From: Methylocaldum szegediense
Lineage (GTDB): Bacteria; Pseudomonadota; Gammaproteobacteria; Methylococcales; Methylococcaceae
Assembly: GCF_949769195.1 (NCBI RefSeq)
Contig: NZ_OX458333.1
Location: forward strand, 4,805,649-4,869,648
Reading direction: 5' to 3'
Length of the DNA: 64,000 nucleotides
This document shows, one piece after another, positions 1 through 9,785 of the stretch. Each line of letters begins with the position of its first letter. Position 1 is the first letter of the stretch. The notes beneath the pieces were generated by a model. The model worked only from the letters and a program-made list of their open reading frames with translations, ran no database searches and had not been told where the DNA came from. A program made the position numbers and the translations under genes.

Positions 1-630
1 GGCATAGCGATGCTCGATGAAATGCATCCTGGGAAAACCGGGCCGGTCGAAGATTTCCCATTCCTCGAAGCGGTAGTCGCGTCCCACCGCCTCGATTTCC
101 GGGCTGCCGCGCTGCATGGACTGGAACAGCAAAAGGTCTCGGGCGGCGTGTCGATGGATCAGGTCCAGCGCCAGCAAAGGATGGCGCAGGTGATAGAACA
201 CGCCCATGAAGATCACCAGGTCGAAGGTTTCGCCGAGAGCGGCGACGTCGTACACGGACAGACGGCGAAATTCGATGTCCAGCCCTTTGACCTCGGCCGC
301 GAAGCGGGCCTGGGCCAGATAAGCCTCGTCGGAGTCGATGCCGACGACCCGGTAGGCACCGCGCTTTTTCATCTCGATGGCGTAGAAACCGGCGTTGCAG
401 CCGATGTCGAGCACCGACCGCCCGCTCAGATCGGCGGGAAGGGCGTCCGCGAACTGCCGCCATTTGACGGCGGGATAATCGCCGAGGAAATGGTCCGGAG
501 CAGTGTGTACGCCGCCGAGGTCGAGGTTGTGGAACCATTCGCCCAACTCGCGGACCCGTCGCTCGATCAGTTCGCGTGTCCAGATGGTACCGGATGGGTG
601 ACTCGAGTTAGTGGATGGTTTCTTGGTCAT
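1..630 (-). CDS. SAM-dependent methyltransferase, CmoB-like/DUF1698 type (3' end outside window)
   Basis: This is an open reading frame on the minus strand that runs off the left edge; 210 codons are visible. Reading in from the ATG at 628-630, the protein has a short polar N-terminus, then a class I Rossmann methyltransferase core. SAM motif I reads VLDIGCNAGFYA at about residues 73-84, an acidic loop VVGIDSDE follows, and FDLVIFMGVFYHLRHP gives motifs IV/V. The spacing resembles the CmoB family (tRNA wobble-uridine carboxymethylation) and its DUF1698 relatives, but the N-terminal CmoB helical domain is absent. A small-molecule or lipid substrate is therefore as likely as tRNA. The next gene, ino1, lies 120 bases upstream on the same strand, and co-transcription is possible. 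Substrate unknown. Confidence 0.75.
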   Translation of the reverse strand, partial: MTKKPSTNSSHPSGTIWTRELIERRVRELGEWFHNLDLGGVHTAPDHFLGDYPAVKWRQFADALPADLSGRSVLDIGCNAGFYAIEMKKRGAYRVVGIDSDEAYLAQARFAAEVKGLDIEFRRLSVYDVAALGETFDLVIFMGVFYHLRHPLLALDLIHRHAARDLLLFQSMQRGSPEIEAVGRDYRFEEWEIFDRPGFPRMHFIEHRYA

Positions 631-749
631 CGAATCGGTAAGGTCACGTTAGCTGCAGTGAGCTTGTTTAGCGCCTCAATCGCGTGCGATGTCTGTCCTG
701 AGCTTGCGTAGTGCGGTTCCGTCGTGACCGCATCTTACGGTTTGTCCCG

Positions 750-1835
750 TCAATGAGGCATCTCACCGCGTATGAAAGCCTCCGTGCGGACACGGGCTTC
801 GGCATCGGTGAACTGCTCCGGCGGCGATTTCATGAACCAGGCGGACGGTCCGATCAGTGCGCCACCGATCCCCCGATCGAGCGCCAGCTTGACGCAGCGC
901 ACCGCGTCGATCACGACGCCGGCGGAATTGGGCGAATCCCAGACTTCCAGCTTGAGTTCGCCGTGCAGCGGCACATTGCCGAAGGTCGTGCCTTCCAGCC
1001 GGATGTAGCAGAACTTGCGGTCGGTGAGCCAGGGCACGTAGTCGCTGGGGCCGACGTGCGCTTCGGCGTCGGACAGGGCATGGTCGAGCTGGCTGGTCAC
1101 GGCGCGGGTCTTGGAGAGCTTCTTCGATTCCAGCCGTTCCCGTTCGAGCATGTTGAGAAAATCGGAATTGCCGCCGAAATTGAGCTGATAGGTGCGGTCC
1201 AGCCGGACGCCGCGCTCGCGGAAAAGATTCGCCAGCACCCGGTGGACGATGGTTGCCCCTACCTGCGATTTGACGTCGTCGCCGATGAGGGGGAGGTTTT
1301 TTTCCTCGAAGCGCTTGCGCCAGCGGGGGGCGGAGGCGATGAAGACGGGAATGCAGTTGACCATGCCGCAGCCCGCTTCGAGAGCCTGCTCGGCATAGAA
1401 TTCGGTAGCCTTTCGAGCCCCGACGGGCAGATAGGAGACGAGCACGTCGGTTTCGGTGTCGCGGAGGACCTGGGCGATATCCGCGGGCGGCTCGGGCGAT
1501 TCCTCGATGATTTCCCTGAGATACTTGCCCAGACCGTCGAGCGTGACGCCGCGGCGGACTTCGACGCCGATTTCGGGAACTTCGCAGAACCGGTAGGTGT
1601 TGTTCGGCTCCGCGAAAATGGCTTCGGACAGGTCCTTGCCGACCTTGCTCACATTGATGTCGAAGGCGGCGGAAAACTCGATATCGGAAATGTGATAGCC
1701 GCCGAGGTTGACGTGCATTAGACCGGGGACGGCATCGCCATCCTTAACCTTGCGGTAGAACTCGACACCCTGGACCAGCGAGGATGCGCAATTGCCTACG
1801 CCGACGACGGCGGTTCGTACCTTCTTGCGATGCAT
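750..1835 (-). CDS. ino1: Myo-inositol-1-phosphate synthase
   Basis: Converts glucose-6-phosphate to 1L-myo-inositol-1-phosphate with NAD+, the committed step for inositol lipids and inositol-derived solutes; cytosolic. The protein (361 aa) begins with the Rossmann stretch [18 protein letters not shown]. It carries the family signatures [16 protein letters not shown] (mid-protein) and [12 protein letters not shown]. Its length matches the short bacterial/archaeal class rather than the roughly 500-aa eukaryotic class. The ATG at 1833-1835 was chosen because a strong ribosome site (AAGGAGAG) lies just upstream; an in-frame ATG 19 codons further up has none. It sits upstream of a methyltransferase gene on the same strand. 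The family call is confident; the end product made in this organism is unknown. Confidence 0.92.
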   Translation of the reverse strand: MHRKKVRTAVVGVGNCASSLVQGVEFYRKVKDGDAVPGLMHVNLGGYHISDIEFSAAFDINVSKVGKDLSEAIFAEPNNTYRFCEVPEIGVEVRRGVTLDGLGKYLREIIEESPEPPADIAQVLRDTETDVLVSYLPVGARKATEFYAEQALEAGCGMVNCIPVFIASAPRWRKRFEEKNLPLIGDDVKSQVGATIVHRVLANLFRERGVRLDRTYQLNFGGNSDFLNMLERERLESKKLSKTRAVTSQLDHALSDAEAHVGPSDYVPWLTDRKFCYIRLEGTTFGNVPLHGELKLEVWDSPNSAGVVIDAVRCVKLALDRGIGGALIGPSAWFMKSPPEQFTDAEARVRTEAFIRGEMPH

Positions 1836-2109
1836 ACTCTCTCCTTGAGCATGTCTGGCGGACCGCGAACGGCCAAGGAATCGCCCGGTCACGGCCGCGG
1901 TTTCCTCTCCAAAATAGGCGCAATGCCCATTGCCTACTGGGAGCGCCGGAGGAAAGTAGATCTCGGTTGGAATATCTTTTTCGAGATTATTTTTGGCAAG
2001 AAGTTCGCGGCAGACGGCGGGTTACGCTACGCTCGTTCGCCCGACCACGGTTTTGTCGGCAAAGGACTGCCGTAGAAGGAATCCACGCGCGAATAGCCGC
2101 AACGTCGGT

Positions 2110-2124
2110 ATGAAAATGCTCTAG
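2110..2124 (-). repeat. TTAGAGC-type terminal motif (single end)
   Basis: Read on the minus strand this is CTAGAGCATTTTCAT, the same end motif found at 11879, 12773, 26391 and 26831. No partner end was found nearby, so it may be a solo end of a lost element. Confidence 0.35.
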
Positions 2125-2131
2125 CCCGTCT

Positions 2132-2199
2132 CCGTTACCGAAGCTGCCGATGCCGCCGGCAATGGCGCATCAAGGCAGGCTGGACCCACCTGTAGCCGT
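2132..2199 (-). pseudogene. Decayed fragment of the toxin C-terminus
   Basis: Read on the minus strand, this short stretch encodes TGGSSLP-stop-CAIAGGIGSFG. It aligns with TGGSSLLWCAIVGGIGSFGG of the intact toxin gene (about 4714-4778). One in-frame stop and a missing residue show it is not functional. It lies just outside the left IS110 copy and points away from it. A second relic lies at 5228-5313. The match is by eye over about 20 residues but is clear at the DNA level as well. Confidence 0.6.
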
Positions 2200-2271
2200 C
2201 GGGCCAAGGGGTTCGGCGGCAAAGGATTGCCGACCTACGACCATACCGCCCCGTAGATACTGTTATCCGGG

Positions 2272-3473
<1,202 letters not shown>

Positions 3474-3499
3474 AGGTCGGGAATTCGTTCCCGACGAAG

Positions 3500-3651
3500 C
3501 TTGTAGGGCAGGTTAGCCTCTCGGCTCCGCTCGGGACAGGCTCTTCGACAGGACTGTCCTGAGCATTGTCGAAGGGCTCAGGGCAGGCTCCGCGTAACCC
3601 GCCTTTTCGCGGCATGCGGCGGGTTACGGCCTGCCTGCCTAACCCGCCCTA
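3500..3651. repeat. Intergenic palindromic repeats, including a 46-base unit shared with 12554-12599
   Basis: Positions 3606-3651 form an imperfect hairpin (GGCGGGTTA paired with TAACCCGCC). They match the minus strand of 12554-12599 at about 42 of 46 bases by eye. A second hairpin, CTTCGACA paired with TGTCGAAG, lies near 3541-3575 and is of the dispersed TTCGACA/GGCTCAGG type. These are REP/MITE-like repeats between the left IS110 copy and the toxin promoter. Confidence 0.6.
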
Positions 3652-3771
3652 TCTAGCCAACCGGTCACGCGATCACGATCGACCTGGCTCGGCAATTTTC
3701 GGACTCGGGTATTCGGGGAGGAATGGCAGTTCCGGGCGCTTGTAGCCTTGCCGCGTCTTTTTCTATCACCA

Positions 3772-3799
3772 TTGAAAGTGGGGGAAATGTGTCTATTCT
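3772..3799 (+). promoter_or_regulatory. Possible sigma-70 promoter for the toxin-immunity pair
   Basis: TTGAAA and TATTCT are separated by 16 bases, 37 bases before the toxin start codon. The spacing is acceptable but both boxes are imperfect, so this is a tentative call. Confidence 0.35.
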
Positions 3800-3835
3800 T
3801 TCCAAAATTCGCATCAAGAAGAAAAGCAAGGACAC

Positions 3836-4852
3836 ATGGCTGAAACATGGACCCAACCCCATTTTTCGATTGTCGAGAGGCCCGTAATGGCGGCAGACCA
3901 CGCCCGCGAGGTCTACCAGAACCCGGATTCGGCCAATCTGGCCTGGTTCTTCCAACTCAACGGGATCGCGGAGGACACTGTCCTCATACCGGGAACCATG
4001 CTGGTTGTACCGACCGACCAGGTCTGCACGGCCGCCGAGGTCCAGCTTGCCGCCAACCTGCGCGAACCTCGGTTCTGGCCACGCGGCATCCGCGGACCGA
4101 TCGAACACCCGGAGATCACCAACCGGCTTTACGAACTGCTGGAGTATACGCAGACGCTGCAGACGCCCGGCGGGCTCGGAGCTTATGCTTACACCTGGCA
4201 GCGTCACATCGAAGATATCACCGAGATTCTCAACGAACTTCAGAAACTCTACCAGGACACCTATTCGTCCTCGAGCAAGTTGAGCGGAGCAGTCTTCCAG
4301 CGCCGCCGCCGGGAACTGCTGAACCGGCTCGACGGTTCGCTGCGCGGCTGGCTGCGCCGCGGCCTGGTCGGTCCCGACGAACCGCTCATCCGCCGCAGGC
4401 TGGGTCTCTCCAGCAAGCGCATCGTTCACCGCTGGCGGCAAGCGGGCTCCGCTGCCGGCGGGATACCGGAGCTGCGTCAACGGGTCGCCGGACTGAACCG
4501 GGCAGCCGGACAGGCCAAGGCGCTCGGCCATATCGGCATCGCCCTGGATACCGCCTGGTCGGCGGCCGAGATCAAGCGCCACATCGAGGAAAACCGCCCG
4601 GACCGAAACCGGCGCATAGTCAGCGAAACCGGGCGACTGGGTGGCAGTCTCTTGGGCGGCCTAGCAGGCGGTGCCACCGGATACGGAGCTTGCAGTCTTG
4701 CCCTGGTTGTACCTACGGGTGGGTCCAGCCTGCTCTGGTGCGCCATTGTCGGCGGCATAGGCAGCTTCGGTGGAGGATATGCGGGCAGCATGGGTGGTCC
4801 TATACTTGGTGAGTTAATCTACGACGTAACGGAAAGGGTGGCCGGCTGGTGA
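3836..4852 (+). CDS. Probable pore-forming antibacterial toxin with LysM-like N-terminus
   Basis: A 338-aa protein of unknown family. Near the N-terminus, residues about 22-62 resemble a LysM-like module (ANLAWFFQLNGI then LIPGTMLVVPTDQ), a type seen at the front of some secreted effectors. The middle is charged and helical, with a basic patch (FQRRRRELLNRLDG). The last 70 residues, from about 265, form a glycine-zipper membrane segment (LGGSLLGGLAGGATGYG, IVGGIGSFGGGYAGSMGG). Glycine zippers of this kind occur in membrane-permeabilising effectors. The ATG has AAGGA five bases upstream. The stop overlaps the start of a small two-helix membrane protein, the classic toxin-immunity arrangement. 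No signal peptide is seen, so a type VI or similar export route is inferred, not shown. It is flanked by inverted IS110 copies. Confidence 0.6.
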   Translation: MAETWTQPHFSIVERPVMAADHAREVYQNPDSANLAWFFQLNGIAEDTVLIPGTMLVVPTDQVCTAAEVQLAANLREPRFWPRGIRGPIEHPEITNRLYELLEYTQTLQTPGGLGAYAYTWQRHIEDITEILNELQKLYQDTYSSSSKLSGAVFQRRRRELLNRLDGSLRGWLRRGLVGPDEPLIRRRLGLSSKRIVHRWRQAGSAAGGIPELRQRVAGLNRAAGQAKALGHIGIALDTAWSAAEIKRHIEENRPDRNRRIVSETGRLGGSLLGGLAGGATGYGACSLALVVPTGGSSLLWCAIVGGIGSFGGGYAGSMGGPILGELIYDVTERVAGW

Positions 4853-5199
4853 GCACCGGGGAAGTGATTCTTGCAATAGTAGCCATGATTTGGGGCGTAA
4901 GTTGCCTGGTCGGAATTGTTGGTGTCTTCTTTATCGAGTGGGTTCTCATGCCTTGGCATCGCCGCCGGACCGGGCGCGAGCTGATCAAGCCGACCCCGCC
5001 CTTGCCCGGGGTGGCGGCCTTGACCCTCGGCCATTGCTTGGTATCACCTTGGTTCCAAAAAAGAACCGGTCATGTGGTTACGATCGACCTGGCGCCGCGC
5101 TGGTGGCGCTGGATTGTCCTTGCGACCACCTGGGCCGAATTTAGCTTCGTTGTGAGCTTTGTTGTAGCCGTGCTCCTGAAGCCGGATATCCTCTTCTGA
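4849..5199 (+). CDS. Small membrane protein, probable cognate immunity protein
   Basis: A 116-aa protein starting at a GTG whose last two bases begin the toxin's TGA stop (GTGA overlap), which implies translational coupling. One long hydrophobic segment covers residues about 4-32 (EVILAIVAMIWG onward) and another about 88-112 (LATTWAEFSFVVSFVVAVLL), with a basic linker (HRRRTGRELIK) between them. Inner-membrane location is therefore likely, which suits protection from a pore-former. No known family was recognised. The immunity role is inferred from the overlap, size and topology. Confidence 0.55.
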   Translation: MSTGEVILAIVAMIWGVSCLVGIVGVFFIEWVLMPWHRRRTGRELIKPTPPLPGVAALTLGHCLVSPWFQKRTGHVVTIDLAPRWWRWIVLATTWAEFSFVVSFVVAVLLKPDILF

Positions 5200-5227
5200 A
5201 AGAGCCTGTTTGTGGACGGTTTCGCCG

Positions 5228-5313
5228 GCAACCGGATCTGTAGCCCCGTCCTCGGGCTCCCCCTCGGATAGAACCTGCCTGCCTTGGCGCGCCATTGTCG
5301 GGGGCATCGGCAG
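5228..5313 (+). pseudogene. Second decayed fragment of the toxin C-terminus
   Basis: Translated from 5228 this reads ATGSVAPSSGSPSDRT, then CLPWRAIVGGIGR. It parallels ATGYGACSLALVVPTGG and SSLLWCAIVGGIGS near the end of the intact toxin. No start codon or upstream coding sequence remains. It lies between the immunity gene and the right IS110 copy, in the same orientation as the toxin. Confidence 0.55.
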
Positions 5314-5356
5314 ACGCTCGGTCGGAGCGTGAACGTCGGGAAGGGATTCCCGACCT

Positions 5357-6558
<1,202 letters not shown>

Positions 6559-6573
6559 CCCGGATAACAGTAT

Positions 6574-9468
6574 CTATTCAAGGTTCGGAACGAAACCGTG
6601 CCTCAGCGTGTTCTCACTCACGACACGCGTCCATAGGAACTGCTTGAGATAGTCGGGGCCGCCGGCCTGTATGCCGGTGCCGGAAAGCCGAGTACCGCCG
6701 AAGGGCTGCACGCCGACCCGGGCGCCGGTGGTACGTCGGTTGAGATACAGATTGCCGACGCGGTAGCGGTCTCGCGCGAGATCGAGATGGTCGGGCAGGC
6801 GCGAGAAGACCCCCCCGGTGAGCGCGTAATCCGACTCCAGCGCCAACGTAAGCGCGGCTTCGAACGTAGGGGCGCGCATCACCGCCAACACGGGCCCGAA
6901 GATTTCCTCCCGCGCCAAACGGTGACGGGGCTCGATGCCGGTGAACAGGGCGGGCGGACAATAGAAGCCATCCGCGGGCACACGCCCGAGGTAATGCAGC
7001 CGGCCTTCGCTCCGGCCCAGCTCGATGTAGCTTTGGGCTTTCCGCTGCGCGTCGCGGGTAATCATCGGCCCGAACAGAAATGCCGGATCTTCCGGCGGGC
7101 CGTAGTCGTAGCTGTCGAGGGCCTCCGCCAGCCGCTTGACCAGTCGGTCGTGAACCCGGCCCACGGCGATGAGCCGCGAACAGGCCGAGCATTTCTGGCC
7201 CTGATAGCCGAACGCGGAATACAGGGTTTGCGCGACCGCTTCGTCCAGGTCCGCGTCCTCGTCGACGATGATCGCGTTCTTGCCGCCCATCTCGCAGACC
7301 ACCTGCTTGATATGCCGCTGCTCGGGGGCGAGCGTGTGGGCCTCCTGAAGGATCTCGAGACCTACCGCCTTGGAGCCGGTAAACGCGATGACATGAACGT
7401 CCCGATGCTTGACCAGGTATCGCCCGACGGTGGCGCCGTTTCCGGGTAGGAGTTGGCACACGCCGGGCGGAAAGCCGGCCTCGTCGAGGACGGACTTGAA
7501 GCCATGGGCGACGAGGTTGGCCGGCGTCGCCGGCTTGACGATGGCGGTATTGCCGGCGACCAGCGCCGCCGCTGTCATGCCGGTCAGAATCGCCAGAGGA
7601 AAATTCCAGGGCGGAATCACCACGGCGACGCCGCGCGGTTCGTAGCGAAGATGGTTCGGCTCGCCGGGAAAGCAGCGGGTGGGCTGCCAGCCGGCCAGTT
7701 GCTCCATCCGGTAGGGGTAATAGCGCAAGTAGTCGACGGCCTCCGCCACGTCCGCGTCGGCTTCGCGCCAATTCTTTCCCGTTTCCAGAACCTGCCAGGC
7801 GGCCAGTTCGCCGCGGCGAGCGTCCATGATGTCCGCCGCCCGGCGGCACAGCGCGACGCGAGCCGATACCGGCATGTCGCGCCAGCCGGGGAATGCGCGA
7901 TTGGCGTTGCGCACCGCGCGCTCGGCGTGATCGACGTCGGCGACCGCCACCTGGCCCAGAATCTCGGATGGCCGGGCCGGATTTCGCGACGCTTCCAGCG
8001 CCGCACCCTGCGGCGGAACGCCGGCGATGTCAAGGAGGTAAGTCGCACCCAGCCTGCTGCGCACCGCCGCCAGCGACCGGCGAAACTCTTCGCGAACCCG
8101 CTCGTGGCTGAAATCCTTCAATGGCGCGTTGACGAAAGCGGGAGGAGGCGTCTCGGTTCGGGGTTCGGACCCTTCCGGCTTGGCCAAGAGATCGTCCAAA
8201 TCGGCGCCTTCGACGTAGGTCTGCCGCAGTATGGAGGTATTGGCGGTGTTTTCCATCAGGCGGCGGATCAGATAGGCGATGCCCGGTATCAGCTCTCCCG
8301 TGGGGAGATAAATCCGAAGCGCGACATCCGATGCGGTCACGGCGTGGCGCAAGGGCTCGGCCATGCCGTAGAGCATCTGGATCTCCCAGTCGGTCTTGGA
8401 AAGGCCGTATCGGGACGCCGACGCGATGGCGTAGGCGAGACTCCGAAAATTGTGGCTGCCCACGGCGGGATAGACCGCATCTTTATGCCGGAACAAGAGA
8501 TCGACCAGGGATTCGAACTGGGCGTCGGTGGCCGGCTTGTCGAGAAACACGGCGATAGGCCAATTGCGCTGTTCGGCCAGGGCAACCTCGGTGTCCCAGT
8601 AGGCCCCCTTGACGAGTCGCACGGAGACGCGGCGTTGTGCGCGCTTCGCCCAGTCGATGAGCTCGCGAAGATCGTCGGCCGTTTCCGGGAGATAGGCTTG
8701 CAGGGCGATTCCGGGATACCAGCCGTCATGTCCCTCGCTTTCCACTAGGTCACGGAACAGGCGCAGGGTCAGGGACTTGAGTTCGTAATGCTCCATGTCC
8801 ACGGTCATGCCGGCCCGAAGTTCGCGGAGCCTGGCCAGCAAAGGCTGCAGCCGATCGAACACGCGGCGGCGCACGCCGGCGTAGTCCAGCGGATCGAAAT
8901 GGGCAGTCAGGGCCGAAAGCTTGACCGAGATGTGGATGGGCGGGTTTCCGTTCAACGAGCCGTTCGCTGCCAGTAGATCGAGTAGCGAGAGGTACCGGCC
9001 TAAATAAACATCGCATTCCCGCTCGCTCAAGGCCGCTTCGCCGACGGCGTCGACCGTGACCGCCGCCGGTATGCGGGAGATGGCGTCCAGCGCCCGGTTC
9101 AGGCGATCGCTCTGCTCTTCCACGACGAATTGGCGCGCGAGACGCGATACTGCGCGGCGCAACGCGAAACCGCTGAAGGAGTGACCGCCCAGTTTGAACA
9201 AGCGCCCCAAGAGTCCCCGGAGCCGGTCGGCATGAGGCGCCAGATAGTTCCGAAAATGGCGGGCGAGCTCTTGATCGGTCTCCAGCACCGGCAATACGTC
9301 GACGAATTGGAACAGCGCGGTGCGCAGGGCTTCGTCATGCATGGCCCGCATCAACACGCGCCCTCGTAGGCCCCGAGGGTCGAACAGGGAGGGCGGCGAT
9401 TCTCCGGCGAGACGGTACAGGTTCTCCCCGATATCGCGCACTCTTCGCTCGAAAGCCGTGTCGTTCAT
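6574..9468 (-). CDS. putA: Bifunctional proline dehydrogenase / L-glutamate-gamma-semialdehyde dehydrogenase
   Basis: Oxidises proline to pyrroline-5-carboxylate with FAD, then to glutamate with NAD+, channelling the intermediate; peripheral to the inner membrane. The 964-aa protein has an N-terminal helical arm, a PRODH barrel (YELKSLTLRLFRD, VSVRLVKGAYWDTE, KTDWEIQMLYGM) to about residue 430, and an aldehyde dehydrogenase domain. In the latter, Glu726 (CEMGGKN) and the nucleophile Cys760 (GQKCSACSR) are present. The length is that of the short PutA class lacking the DNA-binding N-terminus, so it should not act as its own repressor. ATG 9466-9468 was chosen for its GAGGTGGGG site. It diverges from the arginase/aminotransferase fusion, whose product enters this enzyme's second step. 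Confidence 0.95.
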   Translation of the reverse strand: MNDTAFERRVRDIGENLYRLAGESPPSLFDPRGLRGRVLMRAMHDEALRTALFQFVDVLPVLETDQELARHFRNYLAPHADRLRGLLGRLFKLGGHSFSGFALRRAVSRLARQFVVEEQSDRLNRALDAISRIPAAVTVDAVGEAALSERECDVYLGRYLSLLDLLAANGSLNGNPPIHISVKLSALTAHFDPLDYAGVRRRVFDRLQPLLARLRELRAGMTVDMEHYELKSLTLRLFRDLVESEGHDGWYPGIALQAYLPETADDLRELIDWAKRAQRRVSVRLVKGAYWDTEVALAEQRNWPIAVFLDKPATDAQFESLVDLLFRHKDAVYPAVGSHNFRSLAYAIASASRYGLSKTDWEIQMLYGMAEPLRHAVTASDVALRIYLPTGELIPGIAYLIRRLMENTANTSILRQTYVEGADLDDLLAKPEGSEPRTETPPPAFVNAPLKDFSHERVREEFRRSLAAVRSRLGATYLLDIAGVPPQGAALEASRNPARPSEILGQVAVADVDHAERAVRNANRAFPGWRDMPVSARVALCRRAADIMDARRGELAAWQVLETGKNWREADADVAEAVDYLRYYPYRMEQLAGWQPTRCFPGEPNHLRYEPRGVAVVIPPWNFPLAILTGMTAAALVAGNTAIVKPATPANLVAHGFKSVLDEAGFPPGVCQLLPGNGATVGRYLVKHRDVHVIAFTGSKAVGLEILQEAHTLAPEQRHIKQVVCEMGGKNAIIVDEDADLDEAVAQTLYSAFGYQGQKCSACSRLIAVGRVHDRLVKRLAEALDSYDYGPPEDPAFLFGPMITRDAQRKAQSYIELGRSEGRLHYLGRVPADGFYCPPALFTGIEPRHRLAREEIFGPVLAVMRAPTFEAALTLALESDYALTGGVFSRLPDHLDLARDRYRVGNLYLNRRTTGARVGVQPFGGTRLSGTGIQAGGPDYLKQFLWTRVVSENTLRHGFVPNLE

Positions 9469-9577
9469 GACCCCACCTCGGATGTGTTCAAACAATTCGG
9501 TCGGTGCTTGGATTATAGTGCCATGGCCCGGGTTTCAGTCAGGAACGGCGTGCGGGGAATTCGTTCTAAAGGCAGCG

Positions 9578-9721
9578 GGCCTATTAACCCGGCCTATAAA
9601 TATCGGCCGGGTAAATCCGGGGCAGGGATGTCCCGGCGCGGCAACAAGCCGCGTGAGCCCAGGCCGGGCGTGTACCGGCCTGGGCGGTGGCCCGTAGATA
9701 CCAGGAGGGTATTTACGGGCC
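9578..9721 (+). other. Array of consecutive strong hairpins; possible structured RNA or repeat
   Basis: Several perfect or near-perfect inverted repeats follow each other in the divergent region between putA and the arginase fusion. ACCCGGCC (9587-9594) pairs with GGCCGGGT (9605-9612). CCGGG/CCCGG encloses a short loop near 9617-9635. CGCGGC (9637-9642) pairs with GCCGCG (9648-9653). CCCAGGCCGG (9658-9667) pairs with CCGGCCTGGG (9675-9684). GGCCCGTA-ATACC (9689-9702) pairs with GGTAT-TACGGGCC (9708-9721). No reading frame explains them. It could be a clustered REP-type repeat, an RNA leader or an attenuating region. Function unknown. Confidence 0.6.
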
Positions 9722-9785
9722 TGAATAAATGAGCGTGATGCGGTGATAGACTGAACCTACTCTATGGGTTTCCGGAGCATCTCTC

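Larger units (their letters stand above)
2004..2240. repeat. Cluster of REP-like intergenic palindromes
   Basis: Two copies of a short palindrome built on GGCAAAGGAyTGCCG occur at about 2058-2075 and 2217-2233. The second continues as CCGACCTACG, the sequence that both IS110 copies in this window appear to have used as target. A further GC-rich unit, ttcgcggcagacggcgggtt, begins near 2004 and resembles repeats at 3606 and 12554. No gene is apparent in 1836-2131. Confidence 0.5.

Noticed and set aside
711..1721. Long plus-strand frame opposite ino1
   Set aside because: It is the antisense shadow of a confidently identified gene; similar shadows opposite putA, tolA, ruvB and dnaX were dropped for the same reason.
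6574..6576. IS110 insertion appeared to create the putA stop codon
   Set aside because: The TAG spans the CT core, which is present in the target before insertion; putA would end at the same TAG without the element, and its C-terminus is normal.
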